Source: Tetradesmus obliquus (lineage: Eukaryota; Chlorophyta; Chlorophyceae; Sphaeropleales; Scenedesmaceae). From it: a DNA stretch of 64,000 nt. Positions 24,955 through 37,103 of the stretch are shown here, one piece after another. The stretch's first letter is position 1. Every line of letters begins with the position of its first letter. A program made the translations under genes and the position numbers. Location of the stretch: positions 3,579,001 to 3,643,000 of the forward strand of contig CP126195.1 in the NCBI GenBank assembly GCA_030272155.1, read 5' to 3'. The notes beneath the pieces were generated by a model. It saw only the letters and a program-made list of their open reading frames with translations. It was not told the origin of the DNA and ran no database searches.

Positions 24955-24972
24955 GGTGTCACTAGTGACACC
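24955..24972. promoter_or_regulatory. 18-bp perfect palindrome upstream of gene B
   Basis: GGTGTCACTAGTGACACC is a perfect inverted repeat about 280 bp upstream of gene B. Its 14-bp core TGTCACTAGTGACA recurs at 31200-31213 upstream of gene C. A dimeric transcription-factor site is possible, but shared descent of the duplicated flank explains it equally well. Confidence 0.45.
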
Positions 24973-26985
24973 CACCATCAGCTGCATGATGTGCAGTGGC
25001 CTTTGTGCCGCGCTGCGGTCACTTGCTTTGTCGTAGGGGAAGGGCGGGAGTCCCGTGGCACTGTTACGCGGTGTTATGGCCCTGTCCTTTGCCCTCCGTT
25101 AATTCCGCTCTCTGAAAAGAGAGCGTTGACACTTTCACTTTCACTTAGGGTATGTGTTTGGGATCTTTCGGGCGTGTGGGCGGTCAAGTGCAGTACTAGT
25201 GCAGCGTAAAACTGCGCAGTGCAGCATGCAGCGCAGCGTCTGTTGTTGACCAGCTGTTCCGTATATTGCGATGTAGCATATGTGCTCAAGCAGCATATCA
25301 GGCCGACAGATTCCATTGGTTCCAAAATGACGAATTGGAAGTGCCAGAAGCTCCATGGAGCATTGCCATTCATGGTAGCAGTACTGGTAGACATTAGCTG
25401 CTTTTTTACGTTGCACAAATGACGAACCAAAAGAGCTACGAGAATATATCAGACTCACAGCAGCGGCCGCTGCTGCTATTAGCTTGCAGCCGCTGCTGCT
25501 GATAGCACCACATGCCACGCACCAGTGGTGCGCCAGTGCTCGCGCTGCTGCAAGTTGCACTGCCACTGAGGCGAATGGCTGCTAGCTAACAAGTCAGTGA
25601 GAAATAACAAGCTCACACTTGCTTGAAGCAGTGCTTGCACAGCGTCCGCAAGTCTGCTATGAAGGAGCTGAGAGCATGCTGCACGCATGAACAATGACAC
25701 AATTATGCGTGCATGTGTGCACAACTGCCAGAAAGAGGATGCCCTTGCACCGCTGCCAGGATGAATGAGGATGACAAGGCATGCGCCTAGCGTGCAAGTG
25801 CTCAACGGCAAAGCTATAACCCTGGCGATACAACGCAAGATGTCCAGGAGGCCTGCTGTAACTCCTCACAGAAACAGGTGCTGCAACCATGCGGCACAGC
25901 AGCCCCACTTGTTTTCTACCTCAACTGTCAACGTTCAGCAGAGCAGAATAGAAAGCAAACAGGTTGTGATTCTGACAGCGTAACACTGCAACCAGCTGCA
26001 CATGTCACAACGGTGTTGCCATACGCTGATGCAATGCAGGGGGATTGTGCACCCCCACAACATGCATGCTACCAGTGCCTCCCACAACAATGCTGGTTGA
26101 CCACAGCACGACGCCACACAAGCAAACCATTCATATGTGTCAAAAAGCTAGAGGCATGGTGTGAACAAAAGTATGCTGGTCGAGCAAGCTAGTATGCAGA
26201 ACAGGAACAGGGCGCATAACAACCATCCACCACAGCAGTGCGCAGCCCCACCCACCAACTTTCTTCCGCACCGAGTTGCACAACGCACATGTGTTTAGCC
26301 AGATAGCTTTGCAGCCGTTGCCAGATGTCTTGAGAGTGTGTTATAAGACGATGCAGCGCAGAGGGAGTATGCACGCCTCACTATGCATGCTACAAGTGCC
26401 CCCCCACAACAATGCTGGCTGACTCCGCATAACACCACACAACCAAAGTTTTGAAACCACGTATATGCGTATGAGGATGGCGTACCATGCAAGCCCGCGG
26501 GGAGCAGGCCAAACCCACACAAAGGCAGCAGAGTCATGCTATATGTAAAAGCATGTGCAACAGGTAAAATCAGCAGAGACTCACTGCTGTGATGATGTTT
26601 CCAGCGCCCAGCGTGTTTAGGTTTGAAAAGGACCACGGTGAAGTTTTGGGTAAAGCAACCCATGTGCTGCCTGTAACATGCCGCAGCAGGATATATCATG
26701 CCAAGGCCGACTCAAGCAGCTGCAGCATCGACTGCAGCCACATTGTCCGCACAAAAAGGGTGTTTTCCCTGCCCACACAAAAAGTCTTGCAGCATTGGTG
26801 TGTGGTGGTATGTGCATTCAGCATCCTCACAGTACAGTGTCCCTCAGGCTTGCCTCATCAGAAGAGAGTGGCGGTAGCTGCAGCATCTGATACCAGCTGA
26901 GCACCGCCTCTTTGCTGTTGAACCAAGCTGACAACATGTTGCAGCACCGCCAGCTGGCAGTCGTAGTTGTCATAAGGGTGGGTGA

Positions 26986-28369
26986 TCACTTCCTGCAGCA
27001 TGCCAGCTCGATGTCATTGAGGGCTGTTGGGTCCGCCGCATCAGGCTGCTCAATCTTGACCTTGAACGCACACACAGCGGTGCCGACAGGGCAGGAGACC
27101 TGCACAGCAGCAGCAGCAGCAGCAGCAATAGCGGCAAGGTCACAGATGTGCAAAGATCACACAGCTGTAACATCAACAGTAACATAACAAACTTGTTTCA
27201 GCTGAGTTTCTTCTCGCCCATGGCCTCCAGCTGCACCAGGTGGGCGAGGTGGCACGCAATCAAGCTGCTGTTACAGCATGTGTTAGTAACAGAAAGTAAC
27301 AACTACACATGATGCCACTCACCCAGCCGCTCCAGCCGCCCCAGCCAGGTGAAGAGTGGCTGAGCACAGTGGTGCCGTCACTGCAGCGGGCTTGGAAGGT
27401 GTTTGCTGCTGTGTCATCAGCAGGGCCCTGGCTGCCCTCCACCTGCAGCCGCATTGCGGTGATGTGGCGGCCAGGAGGGCAGGTGCTGTAGCCTTGCCTG
27501 CAAGGGAAGCAGCAGCAGCAGGACATGGAGTTCATATGGCTGTTGGGAGCTGTGAGCGCTAGCTTTGTGTATCATAAGTGCAGCACACGCAGAGCATGCA
27601 GCACGGTGTACACGGCGGCCTGCTGTGTATGCGGTACAATGCACAGTGCTGTGGTACTGTAGAACCGCTGGCACTGCAAGAGGGTGCCTTGCAGCTACAC
27701 TGCTGAAATGGCAGTACAACAGATCAGCAATATGCAACAGCACCGCAGCACGGCAGCGGATCTCATATGCAATGGTGCAGCTGGTGCACCAGCAAAGCTG
27801 CGCTGCATGCTGGCCCCTCAGGGTTTAGGTGTTGTTTAAACCCTAAACCCTAAACCCTGGCCCCTCACCAGCTGCCAGTCTGGCCGCCGCCTCCTGAGGG
27901 AATCAGCCCAGCAGCCGTTTGTGTGCCAACCTCGTTGCTGCAGGTGGCTCTCACTGCATTGAGGGCAGTGTCGTCGTACCAGAAGCCCTGCAGCGCAGCA
28001 ACACACCGCACCAGGAGTCAGGAGCACGAATCTACACAATGTCGGTTAGACCACTGTGCAGCACAGCAATAGCAGCAGCGTAGGCAGCGCCATATGAGTG
28101 TAGCCTGCTACAATTGATATTACGAGGGAGTGTGAGCAATGTCAGCCAAGCAGTCTCATCATTGCCAAGCAGGCCCCGCAGCACACCACCCCCGGTCTCG
28201 CCCAGGCCTGTCCGTGTCCTTCTCTAATTTACGCACGGAAGAGCATAGGCTCAAGCAGGCTTGCCTGCCTCCGACGCGTAGGACTTGTAACTTGTAACCC
28301 GGTCTCTCACCTGTGCAGACTGCACGCGTGCAGAGAAGCCGTTCATCCAGGAGCCAACAGGGCACTGCA

Positions 28370-28402
<33 letters not shown>

Positions 28403-30818
28403 GTGTCAGACACCAGCTTGACAAGAGCTGCATCCCTTGGCATGCGGCTGCCCAGCTCACATGTGTTGAGCATTCGATGCTGCACGAGCTAGCCAACGCA
28501 CCTGCCTGCTGCCAATCATATTCCCCGTTCATTGCACATGACTGGTCAAACTTTGCATTCTGGTGACGTGGCCCTGTACTCCATGTGCATATGCTGTACT
28601 CAATGTGCATATGCTGTGCTGCCTCACCAGCAGGCCTTAGGCAGCAGCAGCACAGCTGCACACTGCTGCACCTCCCTACTGCAGAGCTGCCTGCTGTCAG
28701 ATCTGCAGTGGCTACATCAAACAGTGGCTTCATAGCAACCCGCCCACCTGAGCCCAGTTTGTCCAGCTGCCCCATTGCTGGCCGTTGCTAGTTCTGATTG
28801 TCACTGCGCCAGGCGACTGGTACAGCGGGTTGAAGCAGTAGGTTGTATTCGCCAGCTTCCAGGACTCGTCCGGGCACACATCAGCCACAAATGCCGATTC
28901 ACCTCCCAGACGAACGGCCGTGTACATGGCATCCGCAGTTGTCTTGCACAGGCCCCTGTTGGGATCCCAAGTGCCGTAGTTCATGTCGCACGCGGCGTAG
29001 AGGTTGTTGCGGAAAGTGATGTCGCAGTTGGCCCTTCCGGTGTCGCCCGTCCATCCCACCTTGTGGGCGCAGGAGTAGCACCTGCAGGGTTGGATGAAGC
29101 AGCAGCAGCAGCAGCGGCGGCGGCAGCAGCAGTAGTTGTGGAGGATATCAGGCGCATGTGCAGCAGCAGGCCAGCTAGCATCTGGCTGCTGTTGCAACAG
29201 ATGTCACGTTGGTGTTATTATTCAGTCAGAGAGGCCTGGCAACGGCTGCACAGGTTTCGATGATGCCGCACGTGACTGCAGCACTGCGCTCAGGCGCTGA
29301 GTTTCAGGGCAGCAGCTGGAGGGAGCTGTTGCAAGCACCAGCATCCCTGGCATATTTATGTGTTTGCATTCGCAAGAACTCATACTGCTGCAGACATGTG
29401 AGCTGCTGCTGCTGCTGCTGCTGCTGCATGTGCCTCTCACCAGTCATGCGCTTGGCAGCATGGGGTCAGCTGCTGCTGGTAGGACAGGGTGTCGGAAGGC
29501 CCGCTGCACCTGCGGCCGATGAAGGTGGGAGCCACATGCTGTGTCAGCACCTGAAAGAATTCGCTGTGCTGTGCATGTCAGATGTGTTATGACAGTCACA
29601 ACAGCAGGCAGCATCCACAGGCAGGCGCAGAGACGCAAGTTTACTTGCTGTCCGTTCACTGGAGGATGCGGCTGCAAACTTGTGTTATGCTTGCTGCTGC
29701 TGCTCTGCTGCTGCTACTGATGCTGTTGCTCACCCGTTGGTGTAGACTGGGCAGTCATTGGCCAGGTACACCGGCCTCACAGCAGCAGTAGATGTCCCTG
29801 TGTTGATGGTGCAGATGCCTGCCTGGGCCACACCCACATCATCTGGCAGAACAACAGCAGCAGCAGTGTCTGGCGCTGCTGCTGCTGCTCCCTGGCTGGC
29901 TGCCACATCAGCCTTCACTTTCTCTGCCTGCAGGTCTGCCTCGTTCAAAAAGTCCTGGAAGCTCTTGCCCTTGATGCTGGTGCAGATGCTGCGCAGCTCT
30001 TGGCCCGCTTTGACCATCTTCTTGTCAGAGCCATCCACAAAACTGGCCCTCCTGTTGCACATGGCCAGGATGTTGGCGGCAAATGCAGCCGGTTGTAGCT
30101 CTGGGTAGGCAGCCGTGACCAGCTCCAGCCAGGAGGAATCTTTTGTCACTGGGATTCTGGGGCCGCATCCACACAGCGCCTTGATGACAGGATCCTCCGA
30201 ATCGTCTTTCGGCTTGTCATCTGGTTTGTTGATAAGCCTTGCAGGGATGGCAGGGATGATAAGGATTGTGTTGGCTGGCAGCTGCACTGTGCCTGGCATG
30301 CCGAGTGCTGCCTTGTTGCAGGCCTTGATGATGCCCCACAGTTTGCGCCAGGGCACGGCGGAGTTGGGGTAGACGGCGGTGACAATCTTCCTGGGGGTGT
30401 CGGCTTGCAGGATGGTGTGGGTGGTGGTGGATGTGGAGCACATGGCTGGGGGCTTGCTGTTGCTGCTGCTGTCTTCGAGCAGGCCTGCAGAGCAGCAGCA
30501 GCAGCAGTGGCATCAGCAGCATCAGCAGCAGTATTGTTGGCAGCGGCGATCAGGACGCAAGCTGCGTACGAACAAAGTGGTATGAATACTACATCGCTTT
30601 TCAGCAGAGACATTGGTGCATACGAGCTGCGGATCCTGCAGATGGGCGCAGTCAAACCTGCCCGAACTGCTGTTGTTCTGCTGCTGGGCTTAAACATGTC
30701 GAAACGTAGGCAGTTTTCTTGAATGAAGTGAAAACTCACGGTGTGCTGCGACTTGATCAGCAGCCAGGCAGAGGATCAGGGCAGTTGCCAAGGTGAGGGC
30801 AGGCCGGTGCTGATCCAT
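26986..30818 (-). CDS. Secreted LysM-like / Cys-rich / VMO-I domain protein (gene C)
   Basis: Closest paralog of gene B; 541 aa. Exons: 30818-30740, 30484-29734, 29081-28748, 28364-28311, 27987-27869, 27497-27323, 27099-26986. The signal peptide MDQHRPALTLATALILCLAA is followed by Ser/Thr-rich residues, then two LysM-like repeats (TPRKIVTAVYPNSAVPWRKL and DSSWLELVTAAYPELQPAAF), an amphipathic Ala-rich stretch, the Cys-rich module (CYSCAHKVGWTG, about 277-375) and the VMO-I domain (about 378-541; GSWTNWAQCPVGSWMNGF, YDDTALNAVRATC, ADDTAANTFQARC, DPTALNDIELACC). Exons 4, 5, 6 and 7 have exactly the same lengths as in B (54, 119, 175, 114 nt). Intron 5 contains a telomeric-repeat insertion. Secretion is well supported; ligand unknown. 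Confidence 0.9.
27810..27867. repeat. Telomeric-repeat insertion flanked by an 11-bp direct repeat
   Basis: About 36 bp containing three CCCTAAA units at 27839-27858, plus an inverted GGGTTTAGG at 27821-27829, lies between two copies of CTGGCCCCTCA (27810-27820 and 27857-27867). It sits directly after the exon 5 donor of gene C. At the equivalent place gene B has one copy of the flanking sequence and no telomeric units. Confidence 0.85.
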
Positions 30819-30916
30819 GGTCGCTCGCTGCACTTCTAGCAAAGACTAGCTTGGTATGGTTTGTCAGCTGTTGTGACGCGAGTCTGAGCTTGAATGCGCT
30901 GAAGGCCCGCAGGATC

Positions 30917-30926
30917 GATATAAACA
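30917..30926 (-). promoter_or_regulatory. TATA-like element of VMO-I gene C
   Basis: GATATAAACA lies about 100 bp upstream of the gene C start codon, within the ATAAACACCAG segment conserved with gene B. It is a plausible core promoter element. Confidence 0.5.
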
Positions 30927-31199
30927 CCAGCCTGATAGGGAAGTCCGAGCAGTTGAACTGTTCACTACGATCTTAATTTGGGTGTTAACGCAACCTGGCG
31001 CCTTTATTGCCAAGCAGCGGGCCCAGCCATGGCGCTCTTCTGATGTTCGCGCTTTGGGCCCAGTATGACACCCGGTCTTGGGTCTCTCGGTTAGTGATGA
31101 CAGCAGCCAAAGATTCAATTACAGCTGTAAACATGAATTCAGTGATATATCAGTGTACTTGACGAGGCAGGGCGTCGTCAGGTCGCCCATCGTCACCGA

Positions 31200-31213
31200 T
31201 GTCACTAGTGACA
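31200..31213. promoter_or_regulatory. 14-bp palindrome upstream of gene C
   Basis: TGTCACTAGTGACA is a perfect inverted repeat about 380 bp upstream of the gene C start. It matches the core of the 18-bp palindrome upstream of gene B. Confidence 0.45.
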
Positions 31214-31222
31214 CCCGCCTGA

Positions 31223-31304
31223 CAATTGTAAACAAGCAAGTGGTTGTCAGCGACCCAGGCAGCCAATTGTAAACAAGCAAGTGGTTGTCAGCGACCCAGG
31301 CAGC
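31223..31304. repeat. Perfect 41-bp tandem duplication
   Basis: Two identical 41-bp units, 31223-31263 and 31264-31304, each starting CAATTGTAAACAAGCAAG and ending CCCAGGCAGC. They lie in the spacer upstream of gene C. Confidence 0.95.
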
Positions 31305-31949
31305 CTGAACCGGCACTGCAGCACGTGCGCCCGTGCACAGCAGTGCAGGGTCGTCAGGTTGCGCAAAATCCAACAGTTACTCTTGTTGACAGCAAAACAA
31401 TGCTGATTTTGCAGTGCAAGCCCTTGACATCCTTTGGAATCAACACACATTTCAAATACCGGGTCAGGCAGTTCTGGCCTGCACCCGCAGGTCCTGCAGC
31501 AGCTGTTACTGCTGCAGAAAAAACCACCTGTGGTGATGTGGATGCCCTTATAACATGCCCATGCATCCGATGGAAAACCTGAGGCCAACTACAACAGCTC
31601 TGAGTTGATTTGCCCGTCAACAATAACAAGCCACCACCTGATGCCACCTGTGTCATCACTCACGACGCGGCTGCTTTCATCACAAACACGCACGGTGAAT
31701 GTACTCTGCTCATACGCGTACGAGGAGGTGCCAGCAACAGCAACTTGCCAAGCGACCAGCTTTTGAAGCATGCAGCAAATAAGTAATCAAAGCACGTGCA
31801 CCACCATGACTATGCCAACCAATGCGCCAGAATGTGGCCAATTTCCTGCCAACGCTGCTGCTGCTCTTCCGTTGCACGCACCACGTTGCTCGTGCGCCCC
31901 TCACTAGCAGCAGCAGCAGCAGCAGCAGCAACGCCACTCTTGCATGCGC

Positions 31950-32010
31950 TCAGCCCTCTGCGCCTTCTGCTGCTGCGGCAGCAGCCACCAAGCCTTCCTG
32001 CAACCCAGCC

Positions 32011-32043
<33 letters not shown>

Positions 32044-32597
32044 TTGCGTCCCTTACTTCTAGCAGCAGCAGCACTTCTGGCCTGCAAGCGCTCAGCTTTC
32101 GCGGCAGCCCTGATCAGCGCCCGCTGCTGCCGTGCGCTGCAGCTGCCAGCAGACACAAGGCCCTCACCCTCCGCCTCTGCTGCTGCTGCTGCCGCTGCTG
32201 CTGCTGCCAGCACTGCTGCCTCAGCCTCTGCCCCTGCTGCTGGAGCCTGGCTGCTGTGCACCGCTGTAGCAGCAGCGGTGCGATGCCGATCTGCGAGCAG
32301 CCCTGCAGCGGCGCCAGCTGTTGCTGCTGCTGCTGGTGGTGTTGCACTGACAAGCACTGCTGGCGCAGGTTTAGGTGCAGCTGCAGGGATCAGGCTCACA
32401 CCAGGTGCTGCATGCTGCTGTTCCTGCAAGTGATTGTCACCTGCCAGTGGCCCGGCTGCAGCGGCTGGTGCTGCCTTGCTGCGGGCCTTCTTGCTACTGC
32501 CCTTTCCCGCGCCTGCTGCTGCTGCTGCTGCTGCTGCTGTTGGCTGCGTGGACTTGCCGGCTACAGAGCTAGGCAGTACAGCTACGTTATCCAACAC

Positions 32598-32645
<48 letters not shown>

Positions 32646-32810
32646 CTTGCCTGCAATGGGTGAGCCTGACAGGTCCAGCAACAGCTTGTGCTGGCTCTTA
32701 AGCCGGCTGGTCTCAGCCTTCTGCTGCTGAGCTGCTGCTGCTGCCAGCTGCCTCTGCTGCCACTTGCTGCCGACAGCACTTGTGGCGTGGACAGCTGCAG
32801 TGCGCTTCAC

Positions 32811-32841
<31 letters not shown>

Positions 32842-33765
32842 TGCTCTGGAGGCTGTTGTTTTGTAGCAACCACCTTTTCAGCGCTGCTCGCTGCTGTTTT
32901 GTTACGCGGACCTGGCAGCTGTGCAGAGCATTCAACAGCAGTAGCAGCAGCAACAGGCTCGCCCCGCACAAGGGCGAGCAGCGGCCTGTACTGCTGCTGC
33001 GTGCGCTGTACGTGCTGCGCTGTTTTGCGGCTGTGGCTGCTGCGAGCTGCTGCTGATTGCTGCAGCAGCTGCTGCAGCTGCTCGCCTGGAGAGTTCAAGG
33101 TGTTTGCAACCACATGCAAGCAGTACATGCAGCCGGGCAGGCAGGCAGGGAAGCACGGCCATATCTCTGTGAGTCACTTGGTGCTATTGAGTGCTGTTGA
33201 GAGCTGAGGGCAGCAGGCAGCAAGCTGTACACAAGCGCTGACCTAGGTGTGCCAGTACTGGTGACTGGTACAGCAGCGAACCACAACTCCTCAAGTGGTG
33301 GTGGCAGCTGCTATTATGTACCAACAGCAGCAGGCAGCAAGCTGTACACAACACAACCGCTGACCTAGGTGTGCCAGTACTGGTGATGAATACAGAAGCA
33401 AACCACAGCTCCTGCGCACCTGAGGCAGCAGCAGGTGCAGCAGGCATCATCATCCACACAACACACAGCAAAGACCATGTGTTCACCCTGTTGTAGCTCA
33501 TACCATCTACAACAGCGCCAGGACCCACATGTACCTTCCCTCCTTTAAAGCGCCCAAATAACTCCTGCTGTATGTGACAGTACGCCACTCTCACCTGAGG
33601 CAGCTGCAGCTGCAGCAGGCAGCAGCATCCAGAGGTCATCTCCTGTGCTGCCATTACCGGGCAGCCTTGCAAACGCAGCCTGCCAGCCGCAGACACTGCA
33701 GCCGCTGCTGCTGCTGCCTCCGCTGCTGCTGCTGCCCCCCGCTGCCTCGTCAGCGCCTGGCAAGG

Positions 33766-33798
<33 letters not shown>

Positions 33799-33890
33799 CC
33801 TGCAGGCAAGACGTCACTGCTGACTCAGCAGCCGCCAAGTCAGCATTGCCCAGCTCATGTAACAGATCTGCCACATCAGCAGCAATAGCA

Positions 33891-33933
<43 letters not shown>

Positions 33934-34861
33934 CTCTATGTGGCTGCAGCAGTGTGGCCAGCAAGTCATGCAGCAGCAGCGGCTCTGGCAGCACTGACAG
34001 CACCAATGCATCAGCATCTGTGCAGCCTGCTGCTGCTGCTGCTGCTGAGGAAGCTCCTGGCTGCTGCTGCTGCCGCTGCTGCTGCTGCCGTGTCGCAACG
34101 CCTCCCTTGTCAGCTGCTTCCACGCGCTGCAAATGCTGCTGCATGAGCTCACAGGACCCATCACCGCACCAGGCAGCAGCAGCAGCAGCAGCAGCAATGG
34201 GGTCACCATCTGCAGCACCAGCCGCTGCTGCTGCTGCTGCTGCTGTTGCAACTGGTCTCAGCTGCTGACAGGCCTGCGCCAGCTGCCTTGCTGTTAGTGC
34301 TGGCTGGCCAGACAGCAGCAAGGCAGCAGACAGCAGCACACAGCGCTGCTGCAGCGGCAGGCAGCGTGCACAGCACTGCTGCGCAACTTGCTGCTGTTGC
34401 TGCTGCTGCTGCTGTTCAGGGATGGTGGGGTGCGCAGGGGCGTCTGGGTGGACTGTGTCGCTGCTGCTGCCTGCCTCTGCGCAAGCGTCATCATCTGCGC
34501 AGCAGCACATGTAAAGCTGTTACAGAGTGGTTTGATGAGTGCAACAGCCATTAGAAGACTTCACCTGAGTTACGTGGTGCTGCTCCATAGATGCACATCC
34601 TCAAAGGCTGCGTAGCAACAGCCATCGCCTGAGGACAGTTGCGGTGTTGACAATGAACGTGCTGTGCTTGTGCAGGTTGGGTCAGTGCGGCACACTGCAA
34701 TCAACTGTGCTGCAGTATGACAGCGCTGTGGAGCAACCCCTGCTGTGCTTTTGAGTATGACAGCGTTGTTGGAGCAACCCTTGCAGCTGCGCACCTGACT
34801 CCATGCCACAGGCAGCCGTCAGCGCCCGCAACAGTAGCTCTTTGCTGCTGGGCACCTGGCC

Positions 34862-34916
<55 letters not shown>

Positions 34917-36411
34917 ACTGCTGCTGCTGCTGCTGGTGGGCCTCCAGTCATCTTCAGCCTGATGCGCTTCAGAGCAGGAGGCCTATCATCTGCAGCAGCA
35001 GCAGTCCCATCTCCGCCAACGTCTGCTGCCGCTGCTTCTGCTCCTGCTGCTGGCGTTTCATCTGCTGCCTGCTGCTTGGCTTTGCGTCGCCTGCGCCTCT
35101 TCTTAGCTGCTGCAGCAGCTGCTGCTGCAGCTTCTGTAGGGAACAGTCCAGCTAGCACAGATGCTGCGTTGCCGGGATCAGCCGGGGCAGTGGCGGCAGC
35201 AGCAGCAGCTGGTCTTTTGCGTTTGCGCTGGTTGCTGACTGCTGCTGCTACTGCCGCCGTGGGTACGGCACCGGGTGCTGCAAGGTCAGCAAGCCTTCGC
35301 TGCTGTCCCTGCTGCTGCAAATGGCCTTCCTGCTGCTGCAGATGACCCTGCTGCTGCTGCTGCTGCTGCAGCTGCTGTGTCTGCAGTGTGGCCTGCTGGT
35401 GTGCTTGCTCGCTGTCGCTGCTGCCGCCAGCGCATGCCTGCAGCGCAATGGTAGCAGCAGCAACACCAGCAGCAGCAGCCCTGCCGCTGCTGTGACGCCG
35501 GCCGAGCAGTCCCTGTGGCTGCTGCTGCTGCTGCTGCTGCTGCTTCTTGCTAGGCTTGCTAGCAGCTGCTGCTGCCTTGTTGCTGCCGTTGCCACTGCTG
35601 CGGCGCCGCTTTGCACCTTGAACAGCATAATCCTCATCAGCAGATGTGTCATCCTCCTCCCCAAAACCCTCATGCTCAAAACCTGAAGTGTCATAATCCC
35701 CATCATCGTCACTTTCATATGCTTTTGAAGGTGATGACGGAGGCTGGGAGTCGCCCCCGCCGCCGCTGTTGCTGCTGCCGTTGCTGTTGCTGCCACTGCC
35801 GCCAGGGCTGTTGCCGCTGCGGCCGCGCTGCACTGCACTGCCACTGTGTGCACCCTCCTTGACCTTTTCCTTGGGCTCTGCTGTTGCTACTGCTGCTGCT
35901 GCTGCTGCTGTTGCTGCTGTTGCTGCTGCTGCTGCTGTAGGCTCATCTCTGGCTGCTGCTGTGTCCTTCTGCTGCTGCTGCTGCTGCTTCTTGCGGCCAG
36001 GCTTAGCCGCTCCACCTGCCTTCCCCTTCCTCCCTTTCGGCGTCACCGGCGGCTGCTGCTGCTGCTGCGGCGGCGGCTGCTTGTTTTTCTTGTGATCAAT
36101 CGCATACCCAAACACTTCAGCAGCAGTCCTAGCCGTACGCGGCCCTGTCCTGCCAGTTGGTGTAGTAACAACCGCATCTGCACTCCCGCCACTGCCAGCA
36201 GCAGCAGCAGCAGCGGCACCATGGCAGCTATCAGGCCCATCTGCAAACAGGCCAGCCGCTGCTGCTGCTGTCTCGTCTGCCAGTGCTGCTGCTGCATGCA
36301 ACTCATGATCCTCAAATGCAGATGACATCAGCTTGGCTGCTGCTGCTGCTGTGAGCACCTCTCCACAGTCAAACTGCTGCTCCCCACCACCACCACCACC
36401 ACCACCACCAC

Positions 36412-36449
<38 letters not shown>

Positions 36450-36518
36450 CCACCTGTACTGCCAGGTGCCTGCAGTGCCTTGCCTGCCTTACCACCCCTA
36501 CCCCTCCCACGGCCGCAC

Positions 36519-36577
<59 letters not shown>

Positions 36578-37067
36578 GTCAGCAGAGCCATCCTCACTGC
36601 AAGACTTGCCTCTGCCAGGCGGGCGCCCCTTACGGCCTTTACCCCTGCCCCTGCTGCTGCTGCCGCTGCCGCCGCCAAAACCGGTTGCAAATGAACCCTG
36701 CCGCTGCTGCTGGCTGTTGGAAAAGGAGCGCTGGAGCGGCTGGTTTGACATTCTAGGTGACACCACTGCTGCTGCTGCTGCATGCCCCTCTGATCCTGCT
36801 GCTGCTTGAGAGCCAGTTGTAACACGCCCGTGCACCTCAAACCCTGATCCAGCCCTGCCACTCAACCCTGGTAAACCCTGTGACTGTGCTGGCCCTAAGC
36901 CCTGACCTGGCAGCTGCAGCCGCGGCAGTGACAGCTGATGTGGCAGGGTTGGGCGGTTGGGGTTTTGCAGTGGGACAAAACCCTGAGGGAGGCTGCCTGA
37001 ACCGCCTGGTGCTCCTGAACCCTGCCAAGCGAGTGGTATTGTACCCGGCTGGGCAGAGAGTTGAGGT

Positions 37068-37103
<36 letters not shown>

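Larger units (their letters stand above)
24675..26985. other. Intergenic: gene B promoter and duplicated 3' flank of gene C
   Basis: The right half (about 26030-26900) matches the 3' flank of gene B (about 20040-20900) in order and orientation. One example is the shared stretch CACAGCCCCACCCACCAACTT versus GCGCAGCCCCACCCACCAACTT. I see no gene. The left part holds the gene B promoter with the TATA-like element and palindrome listed separately. Confidence 0.6.
30819..31949. other. Intergenic between gene C and the Gln/Ala-rich gene
   Basis: Holds the gene C promoter, the 14-bp palindrome at 31200-31213, and a perfect 41-bp tandem duplication at 31223-31263 and 31264-31304 (unit starts CAATTGTAAACAAGCAAG). 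It should also hold the 3' UTR of the Gln/Ala-rich gene near 31949. I see no coding segment. Confidence 0.6.

Noticed and set aside
34803..35345. Long plus-strand frames rich in Ala, Leu or Cys opposite the Gln/Ala-rich gene (also around 31822-32663, 33645-34268 and 36333-36809)
   Set aside because: They are antisense shadows of CAG/CTG repeats, which stay open in all frames. The minus-strand frames join in phase across introns and contain non-repeat islands.
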